Positions 34,277-41,996 of a stretch of 41,996 bases of DNA are shown in pieces. Under the pieces are notes generated by a model. That model did not search any database, was not told the origin of the DNA, and saw nothing but the letters and a program-made list of their open reading frames with translations. The stretch covers positions 1 through 41,996 of the forward strand of contig CAJXQX010000029.1 of NCBI GenBank assembly GCA_913058185.1. Reading direction: 5' to 3'. A program made the translations under genes and the position numbers. This DNA is from an uncultured Verrucomicrobiota bacterium. Lineage in GTDB: Bacteria > Verrucomicrobiota > Verrucomicrobiia > Opitutales > Opitutaceae. The first letter of the stretch is position 1. Each line of letters opens with the position of its first letter.

Positions 34277-36997
34277 ATGACCAGCGCTGAAATTCGTCAG
34301 TCGTTCCTCGATTTTTTCGCCTCGAAACAGCACACCATCGTGCCGTCGGCCTCCTTGATGCCTGATTCTCCCGGATTGTTGTTCACCAACGCCGGCATGA
34401 ATCAGTTCGTGCCGATTTTCCTCGGCGAACAAGCTCCCGCCGTCACCAGTTGGGCCGGAGCCATTCCTGCCGTTGATACCCGTGCGGCCGATACCCAGAA
34501 ATGTATTCGAGCTGGCGGCAAACACAACGACCTCGAGGACGTCGGCTACGACACCTACCACCACACGCTCTTCGAGATGCTGGGGAATTGGTCGTTCGGC
34601 GATTACTTCAAGGAGGAGTCGATCACTTGGGGCTGGGAACTTTTGACCAAGGTATGGGGCATTCCGGCCAAGCGTCTCTTCGCGACCGTTTATTCGCCTG
34701 ATCAAGCCGCCGGAGATCCCTCCGAATTCGACACTGAGGCCCACGCCATCTGGAAGGCCATCTTCGAAGCCGAAGGGCTCGATCCCGCCGTGCACATCCT
34801 CAACGGCAATAAGAAGGACAATTTTTGGATGATGGGCGAAACGGGCCCCTGTGGTCCATGTTCTGAGCTTCACTTCAATCTCCGCCTTTCCGACGACGAA
34901 GCCGAAGGTCGTTCCCGCGTTAACGCGGACGACCCTCGCTGCATCGAGATCTGGAATCACGTTTTCATCCAATTTAACGCCAATGCGGACGGCACATTTT
35001 CTCCTCTTGCCGCCAAACACGTCGACACCGGCATGGGCTTCGAGCGCGTCGCGGGGATTCACGCCTGCACCCATGGGTTCACCGACTTCACCGCTGAACC
35101 GTCCAACTACGCTGCCGACGTATTTGCCCCACTCTTTGCTAAAGTCACCGAACTCTCGGGTAAAAGCTATGCATCGACGGTTCCCACAAAGCGCGAAGGT
35201 CTGACCGAGCAGGAGAATACCGACATCGCGTTTCGCGTATTGGCTGACCATGCCCGAACTATCAGTTGCGCGATCGCCGACAATATCATGCCCGGCAATG
35301 AGGGCCGTAACTACGTCATCCGTCGCATTCTCCGACGAGGTATACTCTACGGAAAAAAACTCGGACTCGAAACCGGCTTCTTCACTCAACTCGTCCCTGC
35401 CGTGGTCGAGTCCCTCGGCCCCGTCTTTCCCGAACTCGTCGAAAAGCAGACCCTCATCAGCAAGGTCATCAAGGGCGAAGAAGAGAGCTTTGGCCGGACG
35501 CTGGATCGGGGACTGGCAGAATTCAATCAAGCGCTCACCGACAGCCGGGTAAACGATGCGAAGGAATTAGGCGGTAACATAGCTTTTAAGCTCTACGATA
35601 CTTTCGGCTTCCCACTCGACATGACCCAGCTGCTTGCCACGGAGCGTGGCCTCACCGTCGATGTGGATGGCTTCAAAACCTTCATGGAGCAACAACGTGA
35701 TCGTGCGCGTGCGGCCCAGAAGAAAGAAGTCATCGTCGCTACGACCAAAGATGATGATCAGGTCGATCATGTCGCCACGAATTTTACGGGCTACGACCTC
35801 GTAAACCTCACGGAATACGAAACTGAGTTGGTCGATGTTGTCGCGGCTAAGGATGCGACCTATCTTGTTTTCGAATCTTCCCCTTTCTACGCCGAGATGG
35901 GTGGGCAAGCGGGGGATGCGGGCATCGCTATCATCGGCGAATCAACCGTTTCTATCGTCGACACGATCAAAGACAAAGCCGGTCGTTTCCTGCATAAGAT
36001 TGGTGGCAAGGTCGACGTCGAGGCGGGTGCACCCGCGACTCTGAGTGTCGACCTCACTCGCCGCCGTGCGATTTCCCGTCACCACAGTGCAACGCATCTG
36101 ATCCATGGGGCATTGCGCGAGGTATTGGGCACCCATGTGCACCAAGCCGGGACGCATAAGACACCAGAGCGTCTGCGCTTTGACTTCGCCCATTTTGAGG
36201 CCATGACGCCTGAGCAAATTTCGGAAGTAGAGCAGATCGTTAATGCGCAGGTTATCGACAACGCCATCGTTAAAAACTACGAGACCGAGTTTGATAATAA
36301 ACCGGAAGGCACTCTGGCCTTCTTCGGCGAAAAATACGGTCGCATCGTGCGGGTCGTTGATATTGGTGGCTACAGCGTTGAACTCTGCGGCGGCACTCAT
36401 GTGCAAACTGCAGGTGAAATTGGCCTGATCAAGATTGTCAGTGAATCTGCTATTGCCGCTGGCACCCGTCGGATCGAGGCGGTGGCTGGCGCCGCGGCAT
36501 ACACTTTTGTTACCGAACACGAAGCCGTGCTACGTGCCGTCAGTGGCAAACTCAACGCCGGTCCCCTAGACGTAAACACGAAGCTCGACGCTCTGCTCGC
36601 TCAAAAGGCCGCAATTGACCTCAAGCTGAAGGCGTTCGAGCAAAAGGCTGCCGCTAACCAAGCGGAGGATCTGATCGCTAACGCCGTGGAACGTGATGGC
36701 CTGCGTTGGATTTCGAGTAAAGTTGTGGCGGCCAATCCCAACGCCCTACGGGCCTTGGGGTCGCAAATTATCGGTCAACTTGAAGATGGTGTGGTCATCC
36801 TCGGTGCGGCTTTCGGCGAGAAAGTATCGGTCGTCGCATTCTGTAGCCCGGCGGCCATCGCGGCGGGACATCAGGCGGGTAAGTTAGTCTCAGAACGTTC
36901 GATCGCCCTTGGCGGTAAAGGTGGAGGTAAGCCCGACTTCGCTATGGGGGGCGGCCGCGATTCCAGCAAACTCGATGATGTGTTAACTTTGGGTTAG
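34277..36997 (+). CDS. alaS: Alanyl-tRNA synthetase
   Basis: A full-length 906-residue class II synthetase. The catalytic core shows FFASKQHTIVPSASL, TNAGMNQFVPIFLGE, RAADTQKCIRAGGKHNDLED, and GETGPCGPCSELHF. The editing domain has HHSATHLIHGALREVLGTHV and the zinc site CGGTHVQTAGEIG. The C-terminal DHHA1 part ends in GKGGGKPDFAMGGGRD. Nothing is missing. A long open frame on the opposite strand inside the gene (34229-35530) is only a codon-bias shadow. A TTGGGT/GATAAC pair at 34238-34265, spaced by 16, could be its promoter, but that is weak. Confidence 0.98.
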   Translation: MTSAEIRQSFLDFFASKQHTIVPSASLMPDSPGLLFTNAGMNQFVPIFLGEQAPAVTSWAGAIPAVDTRAADTQKCIRAGGKHNDLEDVGYDTYHHTLFEMLGNWSFGDYFKEESITWGWELLTKVWGIPAKRLFATVYSPDQAAGDPSEFDTEAHAIWKAIFEAEGLDPAVHILNGNKKDNFWMMGETGPCGPCSELHFNLRLSDDEAEGRSRVNADDPRCIEIWNHVFIQFNANADGTFSPLAAKHVDTGMGFERVAGIHACTHGFTDFTAEPSNYAADVFAPLFAKVTELSGKSYASTVPTKREGLTEQENTDIAFRVLADHARTISCAIADNIMPGNEGRNYVIRRILRRGILYGKKLGLETGFFTQLVPAVVESLGPVFPELVEKQTLISKVIKGEEESFGRTLDRGLAEFNQALTDSRVNDAKELGGNIAFKLYDTFGFPLDMTQLLATERGLTVDVDGFKTFMEQQRDRARAAQKKEVIVATTKDDDQVDHVATNFTGYDLVNLTEYETELVDVVAAKDATYLVFESSPFYAEMGGQAGDAGIAIIGESTVSIVDTIKDKAGRFLHKIGGKVDVEAGAPATLSVDLTRRRAISRHHSATHLIHGALREVLGTHVHQAGTHKTPERLRFDFAHFEAMTPEQISEVEQIVNAQVIDNAIVKNYETEFDNKPEGTLAFFGEKYGRIVRVVDIGGYSVELCGGTHVQTAGEIGLIKIVSESAIAAGTRRIEAVAGAAAYTFVTEHEAVLRAVSGKLNAGPLDVNTKLDALLAQKAAIDLKLKAFEQKAAANQAEDLIANAVERDGLRWISSKVVAANPNALRALGSQIIGQLEDGVVILGAAFGEKVSVVAFCSPAAIAAGHQAGKLVSERSIALGGKGGGKPDFAMGGGRDSSKLDDVLTLG

Positions 36998-37051
36998 TGC
37001 TAGGCCCGCTTCATTCGTTAAGATCCCTACCGAACCCTGCTATCTGACGCT

Positions 37052-38143
37052 GTGCCTGAATCGGATTCATTCAAAGAGTGGTTCAACGCGGATCGCTACC
37101 ATTCGATTGCAAACGCTTTGGCCAAGGCTTGCCGGACGTTTGATAAAAAAATGTTTCTCCAGATGACCCTGAATGGTCTGAAGAAACGTGAGCTCATGAC
37201 GCGATTGCGGCAGACCTCAATCGCCGCAGCGGCGAGCGTGCCGGGAGACTATCCGCAGCAACTCAAAGTGATTCGTAAAATCGCCGGCCCCGAAGCCAAC
37301 GGGATGATCGGAGATTGGTATTCTGATTTCGTCGGCCAGTTTGGAGTGAATTATCCAGAATTGTCCCTGCCGGCATTAAGCTATTTTACCCAATTCGGCT
37401 CCGCAGAATTCGCGATCCGGGAGTTTTTGATTCGATCCCCCAAGCAAACTCTCAAAGTAATGCTGCAATGGTCGAAGGACGATGATGAACACGTGCGCCG
37501 CCTGGCCAGCGAAGGTTCCCGCCCCCGATTACCTTGGGGCAAGCGATTGGGTCTCCTAGTGATCGATCCCAAGCCAACCCGCCGAATCCTGGAGAATCTT
37601 CGCAACGACGAGTCGCTCTACGTGCGCAAGTCTGTAGCCAATCACTTGAACGACATTGCGAAAGACCATCCCGACTATGTCATGGATCTCGTTGAGAGCT
37701 GGGACCAGGGGCAGCCCCATGTCTCGTGGATTACGCGGCATGGGTTGCGCACGTTGATAAAGAAAGCGCACCCCCGAACCTTGAAGTTTCTCGGAGTGGG
37801 TGACCCTCCAAAACTTGCCCAACTCGACTTCGCTGTTTCACCCGGGCGAATCAAATTGGGCGAACGGATTGAACTTCGTCTATCAATAACCTCGGCGAGT
37901 CGAACCCCGCAAACCCTACTCATCGATTACGTGATTCATTACGTGAAAGCCAATGGCTCCACGAGTGCCAAGGTCTTCAAGTGGAAACAAATCATGCTAG
38001 CCGCCGGCAGCTCCCTTTCGTTGCTTAAAAGACAAACAATTAGGGGTTTCAGCACGCGAAAGCACTACCCCGGTCTCCATCCGGTCGAAATTCAAATCAA
38101 TGGCCGCAGATTGACCGCTGACGCATTTCAGCTTCGTCTCTAA
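37052..38143 (+). CDS. AlkC/AlkD-like DNA alkylation repair protein
   Basis: A 363-residue protein made of HEAT-like alpha repeats, like the AlkC branch of the AlkD superfamily of DNA glycosylases, which remove 3-methylpurines. The AlkC-like stretch HVRRLASEGSRPRLPWGKRL is conserved, and RNDESLYVRKSVANHLNDIA is the usual neighbouring motif. A beta-rich C-terminal region follows after about residue 260 (FAVSPGRIKLGERIELRLS, VIHYVKANG), a known extra domain in some AlkC proteins. The start is GTG 37052, with no ATG ahead of the first helix. It lies 54 bases behind alaS and is probably co-transcribed with it. Confidence 0.83.
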   Translation: MPESDSFKEWFNADRYHSIANALAKACRTFDKKMFLQMTLNGLKKRELMTRLRQTSIAAAASVPGDYPQQLKVIRKIAGPEANGMIGDWYSDFVGQFGVNYPELSLPALSYFTQFGSAEFAIREFLIRSPKQTLKVMLQWSKDDDEHVRRLASEGSRPRLPWGKRLGLLVIDPKPTRRILENLRNDESLYVRKSVANHLNDIAKDHPDYVMDLVESWDQGQPHVSWITRHGLRTLIKKAHPRTLKFLGVGDPPKLAQLDFAVSPGRIKLGERIELRLSITSASRTPQTLLIDYVIHYVKANGSTSAKVFKWKQIMLAAGSSLSLLKRQTIRGFSTRKHYPGLHPVEIQINGRRLTADAFQLRL

Positions 38144-38209
38144 TTAGATTCCTTTCACTCTCCTCGGGTTGACGCTTACGCGCCAGACTTCCGACTCTGA
38201 TTCTCCGAT

Positions 38210-38662
38210 ATGATCTCATACGCCACTCCCAACTTGGCTGCCCACCCACCCCGCAGTCCTCGGATGCGATTGGGTGGATTTGTGCACCTCCCCCGCCTTT
38301 TGGATAAAACGCGTGCCTCGATTGTGAAACAATTGGGGGACTACTCTTTCCCGTGCGCCCTTGATCAACGTGTTTTGAGTTTCATGGGCATTGAAGCCGA
38401 GGAGTTTATCTCGGCGGTGCGCAGCGGAAAGTCTGACTCCGAAATGCTGGAATGGATCTTGGGTCGTCTCACTCCGGCACGACGCCCCCACGAGATCGTA
38501 GCATGGTCCGATTGGTTAGAAAACGTCGCTCCCGGAGATGCGCAACGACACGAGAATTTTGCGAATGAAATTCGTCGATTGGCCCCAGCTCGCAATGACA
38601 TCGTCACGACCTTTGATCGATTGGAATTGGATGACTATGTGTCATTCGGCGGGCGCGGGTAA
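38210..38662 (+). CDS. DUF5069 domain protein
   Basis: A 150-residue protein of the DUF5069 family. Its opening HPPRSPRMRLGGFVHLPRLL then DKTRA is characteristic, and the C-terminal half is helical with a charged end (LELDDYVSFGGRG). Function is unknown; the family is common in Verrucomicrobiota and related groups. It lies 66 bases behind the AlkC-like gene and 18 bases before ispH, so it is likely part of the same transcript. No catalytic residues can be named. Confidence 0.82.
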   Translation: MISYATPNLAAHPPRSPRMRLGGFVHLPRLLDKTRASIVKQLGDYSFPCALDQRVLSFMGIEAEEFISAVRSGKSDSEMLEWILGRLTPARRPHEIVAWSDWLENVAPGDAQRHENFANEIRRLAPARNDIVTTFDRLELDDYVSFGGRG

Positions 38663-38680
38663 TCAGAATTTCGTAATTCG

Positions 38681-40408
38681 ATGAATTCAGGGCCAACTCA
38701 AACCGTCATTCTGGCGTTCAACCGTAATAATCAATTGGCTGTGCGCCGATTGGGTTCGCAAGCTGGCCTCGCTTTCTTGGGAGCCGATTCTGCGATGGCA
38801 TTAAGTCGACTCGAAGAATCATTTCCCGGATCTCCGGAACCACGGCCACTAATGGAAACAAAATGTGCTGCCGGAAATTTCACCGTATCCGCTGTTCAAG
38901 TATCATCCGAAACCCGGGATCGGGAAATTCGCTTTGAATCGATTGAGAGTCTCGACAGCGCGACATTCCGCTCTTCGCCCGTGCTGACGGCCATTACGTC
39001 GGATTTAGAACAACATCTGGTCCGGATTCCGTATCTTCACTTAGGCGAAAACGATTTCATCTATAAGTTCCGACCAGGGAAGGAGCGAAACCCCGCGATC
39101 TATGCGAATGATCACGTTTCGAGCGCACTTTACCAATCCAAGCTTTGTGCCGCAATTAAAGCGCTCGCTCGCCAACACGAACGCACCGCCACCGCTCCAG
39201 TTTCTCTGAATTTTGGTGCAATTGAGTATATTATACCCAGTCACTTCGGGTTTTGTCTCGGGGTAAAGAACGCGATCGAACGCGCCTATGAAACGCTAGC
39301 GGCCAATCCGGATCGACGGGTATTCATGCTCTCGGAGCTCATTCACAATCCCTTCGTGAACGAAGATCTTTGGCGGCGTGGATTACGTTATTTGCAATCA
39401 GATAAAGGCGTCCCCCACACGACCCAGGGGGCTGCCGGCACAGGAGATCCCACCGAAGAACTCATTTGGGACACCCTCACACCCGCAGATATCGTAATCA
39501 TACCGGCCTTTGGTGCCACCAACGAAGACAAAGCTCGTTTGGTGCGCAAGGGCCTCGAGGTCTACGCCCACGATGCCACTTGCATGCTCGTCGAGAAAGT
39601 CTGGAAAGCTGCCCGGAGTTACGGCCGGGAAGGTTATACCGTGATAATCCACGGCAAGGCTGAGCATGAAGAAACCAAGGCCACGTATTCAAACACGCGT
39701 CGTTATGCTCCAGCGGTGATCGTGAGGAATCTCGAGGAAGGGAAAAAGCTGGCCGCGATCATCACGAGCCAAAATCCCGTCGAGCGGCAGCGTTTTTATA
39801 CTGAATTCGAGGGTAAACACACACCAGGTTTTGATGTGGATCGCGATTTGCAGCGCGTGGCGGTGGTCAACCAAACCACGCTGCTCATGAATGAGACCCT
39901 ATCCATAACCGAGAGTCTGCGCGCGGCGTTCACAGCGCGCTACGGTTCGGAAGATATTTCCCGAGTCGGCGGAGGTGGTCGACGAGACACCCTTTGTTAC
40001 GCCACTCAAGTCAATCAAGATGCGCTCGGCCGCGCCCTCACCGAACCTCTTGATGCGGCCTTCGTCATCGGAGGAAAGAACTCCTCCAACACGTATCAGC
40101 TCTACCGACTTTGCGCTGAAAAATTAGATGAAAAAGCGTTCTTCGTGCAGAGTGAACAAAACATCCTCTCCCGAGATTTGAGCGAGCATTTCGTATTTCC
40201 AGCTCAGGACCCTGGGAAAGGCGGCGAGGTCATTGAACGGCCACTCTGGCCTCGTGATAAATCCATCAAGCGCGTGCTGCTCACCGGAGGTGCCTCATGT
40301 CCCGACGGCCTTATTCAGGCTTTGATTACCCGCCTGAACAGCTTGGAGCCAGAAACCGAATTACGCAGTATCGATGAAGTCCTCGGCGATCTTGAAGCAA
40401 CCGATTGA
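38681..40408 (+). CDS. ispH: HMB-PP reductase IspH, long form with N-terminal extension
   Basis: IspH is the last enzyme of the non-mevalonate isoprenoid pathway, a [4Fe-4S] protein that reduces HMBPP to IPP and DMAPP. The core begins at FGFCLGVKNAIERAYET with Cys192 and carries DATCMLVEKVW (Cys301) and TLCYATQVNQDALGRAL (Cys439), the three cluster cysteines. HGKAEHEET, GGKNSSNTYQLYRL and TGGASCPDG (Cys540) match the longer plant/cyanobacterial form. The product is 575 residues because of about 185 residues ahead of the core, with no recognised domain (for example RNNQLAVRRLGSQAGLAF). No start codon close to the core is obvious. It closes the alaS run. Confidence 0.9.
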   Translation: MNSGPTQTVILAFNRNNQLAVRRLGSQAGLAFLGADSAMALSRLEESFPGSPEPRPLMETKCAAGNFTVSAVQVSSETRDREIRFESIESLDSATFRSSPVLTAITSDLEQHLVRIPYLHLGENDFIYKFRPGKERNPAIYANDHVSSALYQSKLCAAIKALARQHERTATAPVSLNFGAIEYIIPSHFGFCLGVKNAIERAYETLAANPDRRVFMLSELIHNPFVNEDLWRRGLRYLQSDKGVPHTTQGAAGTGDPTEELIWDTLTPADIVIIPAFGATNEDKARLVRKGLEVYAHDATCMLVEKVWKAARSYGREGYTVIIHGKAEHEETKATYSNTRRYAPAVIVRNLEEGKKLAAIITSQNPVERQRFYTEFEGKHTPGFDVDRDLQRVAVVNQTTLLMNETLSITESLRAAFTARYGSEDISRVGGGGRRDTLCYATQVNQDALGRALTEPLDAAFVIGGKNSSNTYQLYRLCAEKLDEKAFFVQSEQNILSRDLSEHFVFPAQDPGKGGEVIERPLWPRDKSIKRVLLTGGASCPDGLIQALITRLNSLEPETELRSIDEVLGDLEATD

Positions 40409-40431
40409 CCTGGTTTCAAGCCACGCCGCTA

Positions 40432-41718
40432 TCAGAAGCGGTGAATGATACCAAACCGAACAACGGTTGCGTCGCCCAAAAGAACTGAAGCAGTTCGACC
40501 GGCAAGGGCTTGGGAATAATCGTCGATCGATTCGAACGTTGCACCAATGAAGAATCCTGTGCGCTGAGTAAACCAAAGCTCAATCATCGCTTCGGCGTAG
40601 AAACCGGCGATGAGATCCGACATGTTCTGAGTCTCCCTTATGCCAATGGTCGCAAAGGTATTATAACCATCGAGGTCAAGGATCTCCGAAACCGTGAAGT
40701 CACTACCAACGTAGGCTCCCAAGAATCCAGCGCCGGCGGTTACCGCGAGTCTTTCAGAGAAATGATGCCGAATTTCGGGCCCGATGCGAATCGAGTAGTA
40801 AGCTCCATCAATCGCCCATTCCCCTTGAATATTTGCTCCATTGGGGATCGTCGTGATGCGACGGTCAGGCGTGACCTGCTGAAGGGGAACCGTGGTCTCT
40901 GTCCCGTTCGTGTTCACCACATTACCAATACTATCGAAGAGAACATCGAAGTCGGGGGCGATGTAAGACGCGGCAGGGGCCGTCCCAAATACGTTATAGA
41001 CATCGGTCAAAGTGATCAGATTTGCCGTAATCCGATCGGCGGTCCGTGCTTTGAAATCCGTAATTCCGACACTAGCCGATAACGAAACCTCAGTCTTGCG
41101 GCCGAATTTCAATATCCGACGGGAAACGGCCAACTCCATCCCAATCCCACTGCCATCAGCATCCTTCGAAAAACTGGTCCCGTTTGATTCCGTCGAGAAC
41201 GTGTTGAAGGCCATCTGACCGTTTACGAGCTGCGAATCATTAATATAGGCCCAATCGCGAGACTGACCTGGGGTGTAGGAAAGAAAATTACCGATCACAT
41301 CGCCATCGTCATTGGTGACCTCATAGCGACCACCGGGCGTCGATGTCTGGTTCCCATCGGCATCGGCTTCATCAGTCCGCACGATGTCCAGACCTACTCC
41401 ACCATCATCATATTGGCGGATGACTATGTCCGTTTGATCCGCACCAGGAACATTGCGAATGCTCGTAATACCACCAAGCCCGCCGAAGGACACTGACGAT
41501 TCGGTTTTGCTGTAACGCACGTTGGCATGCAGAACCCAAGGATTGGCATCCCGGTAATCGACTTGGCGCAGTTGGGGAGGCAATCTGAACCCCTGGGCCT
41601 CGGCCTTAGCCTTAGCCACAGGATCTGGTTCCTCAGGAACTTGTTGCGCCGATAGCGGAGCGATAACCAATACGCTCAGGCTGAGCGCTAAAATACGGGA
41701 AGAATAGAAAGATAACAT
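40432..41718 (-). CDS. Outer-membrane beta-barrel-like exported protein
   Basis: I do not recognise the family. The 428-residue product has a signal peptide (LALSLSVLVIAPLSAQQ), a polar region, and a C-terminal half of alternating hydrophobic strands such as YYSIRIGPEIRHHFSERLAV, FYAEAMIELWFTQRTGFFIG and ATVVRFGIIHRF. It ends in Phe, the usual C-terminal residue of outer-membrane barrels recognised by the BAM machinery. No TonB box or OmpA peptidoglycan domain is present. It is convergent with ispH with 23 bases between, and has the small charged ORF upstream on the same strand. Confidence 0.78.
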   Translation of the reverse strand: MLSFYSSRILALSLSVLVIAPLSAQQVPEEPDPVAKAKAEAQGFRLPPQLRQVDYRDANPWVLHANVRYSKTESSVSFGGLGGITSIRNVPGADQTDIVIRQYDDGGVGLDIVRTDEADADGNQTSTPGGRYEVTNDDGDVIGNFLSYTPGQSRDWAYINDSQLVNGQMAFNTFSTESNGTSFSKDADGSGIGMELAVSRRILKFGRKTEVSLSASVGITDFKARTADRITANLITLTDVYNVFGTAPAASYIAPDFDVLFDSIGNVVNTNGTETTVPLQQVTPDRRITTIPNGANIQGEWAIDGAYYSIRIGPEIRHHFSERLAVTAGAGFLGAYVGSDFTVSEILDLDGYNTFATIGIRETQNMSDLIAGFYAEAMIELWFTQRTGFFIGATFESIDDYSQALAGRTASVLLGDATVVRFGIIHRF

Positions 41719-41835
41719 GGACGAAGTCGTTTCAGACGCGAACTAATAGATAAAGTTGCGGGGAAAATGCCCAAGGCCAGCCCTTTCTGGCGGAATTTTC
41801 TCTGGCATGGTCAAAAAAGGCCAAAAAATAGGAAT

Positions 41836-41967
41836 TTACTCTGAAAACTCATCGAAGTTTTTGGCTTTCTCTTTCTCATCCGCAAGCTGGGCCGCGAGCT
41901 CCGGGTCGTTTTCGGCTTCTTTTTCCCTCAACTTCCGTTCCTGATCGGGCCTGAGAAAAATGGACAC
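41836..41967 (-). CDS. Small charged ORF, 43 residues
   Basis: A short frame from GTG 41967 to TAA 41836, with an in-frame stop just upstream of the start. The product is very rich in Glu, Lys, Asp and Arg (it begins SIFLRPDQERKLREKEAEND) and has no membrane segment, so it would be a helical or disordered cytoplasmic peptide. Its composition is coding-like, and nothing else occupies the stretch. It lies 117 bases upstream of the outer-membrane protein gene on the same strand. It matches no family I know and could be a chance frame, but the absence of rare codons makes it worth keeping. Confidence 0.45.
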   Translation of the reverse strand: MSIFLRPDQERKLREKEAENDPELAAQLADEKEKAKNFDEFSE

Positions 41968-41996
41968 GGGAGTCTCTTAGAAAGAGAAACCCAAAG

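Noticed and set aside
34229-35530. 433-codon open frame on the strand opposite alaS
   Set aside because: It lies wholly within alaS and its composition follows from the codon bias of that gene; no domain is visible.
1-41996. tRNA, rRNA, CRISPR, prophage or IS element
   Set aside because: No T-loop-like tRNA signature in the gaps, no regularly spaced identical repeats, and no transposase, integrase or phage structural genes.

Overview
The window looks like the end of a shotgun contig from a Gram-negative bacterium. My best guess is the Verrucomicrobiota, probably the Opitutales. This is inferred from the mix of genes: a secreted multicopper oxidase with two C-terminal domains of the 'RAVGPTL' type, a secreted sulfatase, a DUF5069 protein, palindromic intergenic repeats, and a classical (Men) menaquinone pathway. 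There is no rRNA or tRNA to settle it. The first 46 bases are not genomic: they are an Illumina Nextera i7/transposon-end adapter, and they truncate the first gene.

Layout. 1-6.3 kb: adapter, truncated M48 lipoprotein protease, purH, apaG-like gene, beta-CASP nuclease, a 550-base repeat-filled gap, a LolA-like exported protein and secG. 6.4-8.0 kb: secreted sulfatase. 8.2-13.9 kb: a tight minus-strand run read as Lrp/AsnC regulator, aminotransferase, der, fmt, LysM protein, parB. 14.3-20.6 kb (plus strand): ffh, multicopper oxidase, an AbrB/Doc toxin-antitoxin pair and an APC permease. 20.9-28.3 kb: amidohydrolase, yqeY, a novel exported protein, and the menaquinone genes menF-menD plus menB, with a secreted beta-propeller gene between menD and menB on the other strand. 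28.3-33.0 kb: metG, a decayed sensor histidine kinase, and the overlapping set metallo-hydrolase-ribD-rdgB. 33.1-40.4 kb (plus strand): leuB, then alaS, an AlkC-like repair protein, a DUF5069 protein and an unusually long ispH. 40.4-42.0 kb: an outer-membrane barrel-like protein and a very small charged ORF.

Most genes are core metabolism and translation: purine, leucine, riboflavin, menaquinone and isoprenoid synthesis; alanyl- and methionyl-tRNA charging; initiator formylation; and Sec/SRP export. The accessory content is modest. The parts that deserve a second look are the intergenic repeat family, the histidine-kinase remnant that runs into the 3' end of rdgB, the 190-residue N-terminal extension of IspH, the duplicated C-terminal domain on the multicopper oxidase, the AbrB/Doc module with its operator-like repeats, and the unrecognised exported protein at 22.5 kb. 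I did not find CRISPR arrays, a prophage, an IS element or a convincing new multi-gene system.
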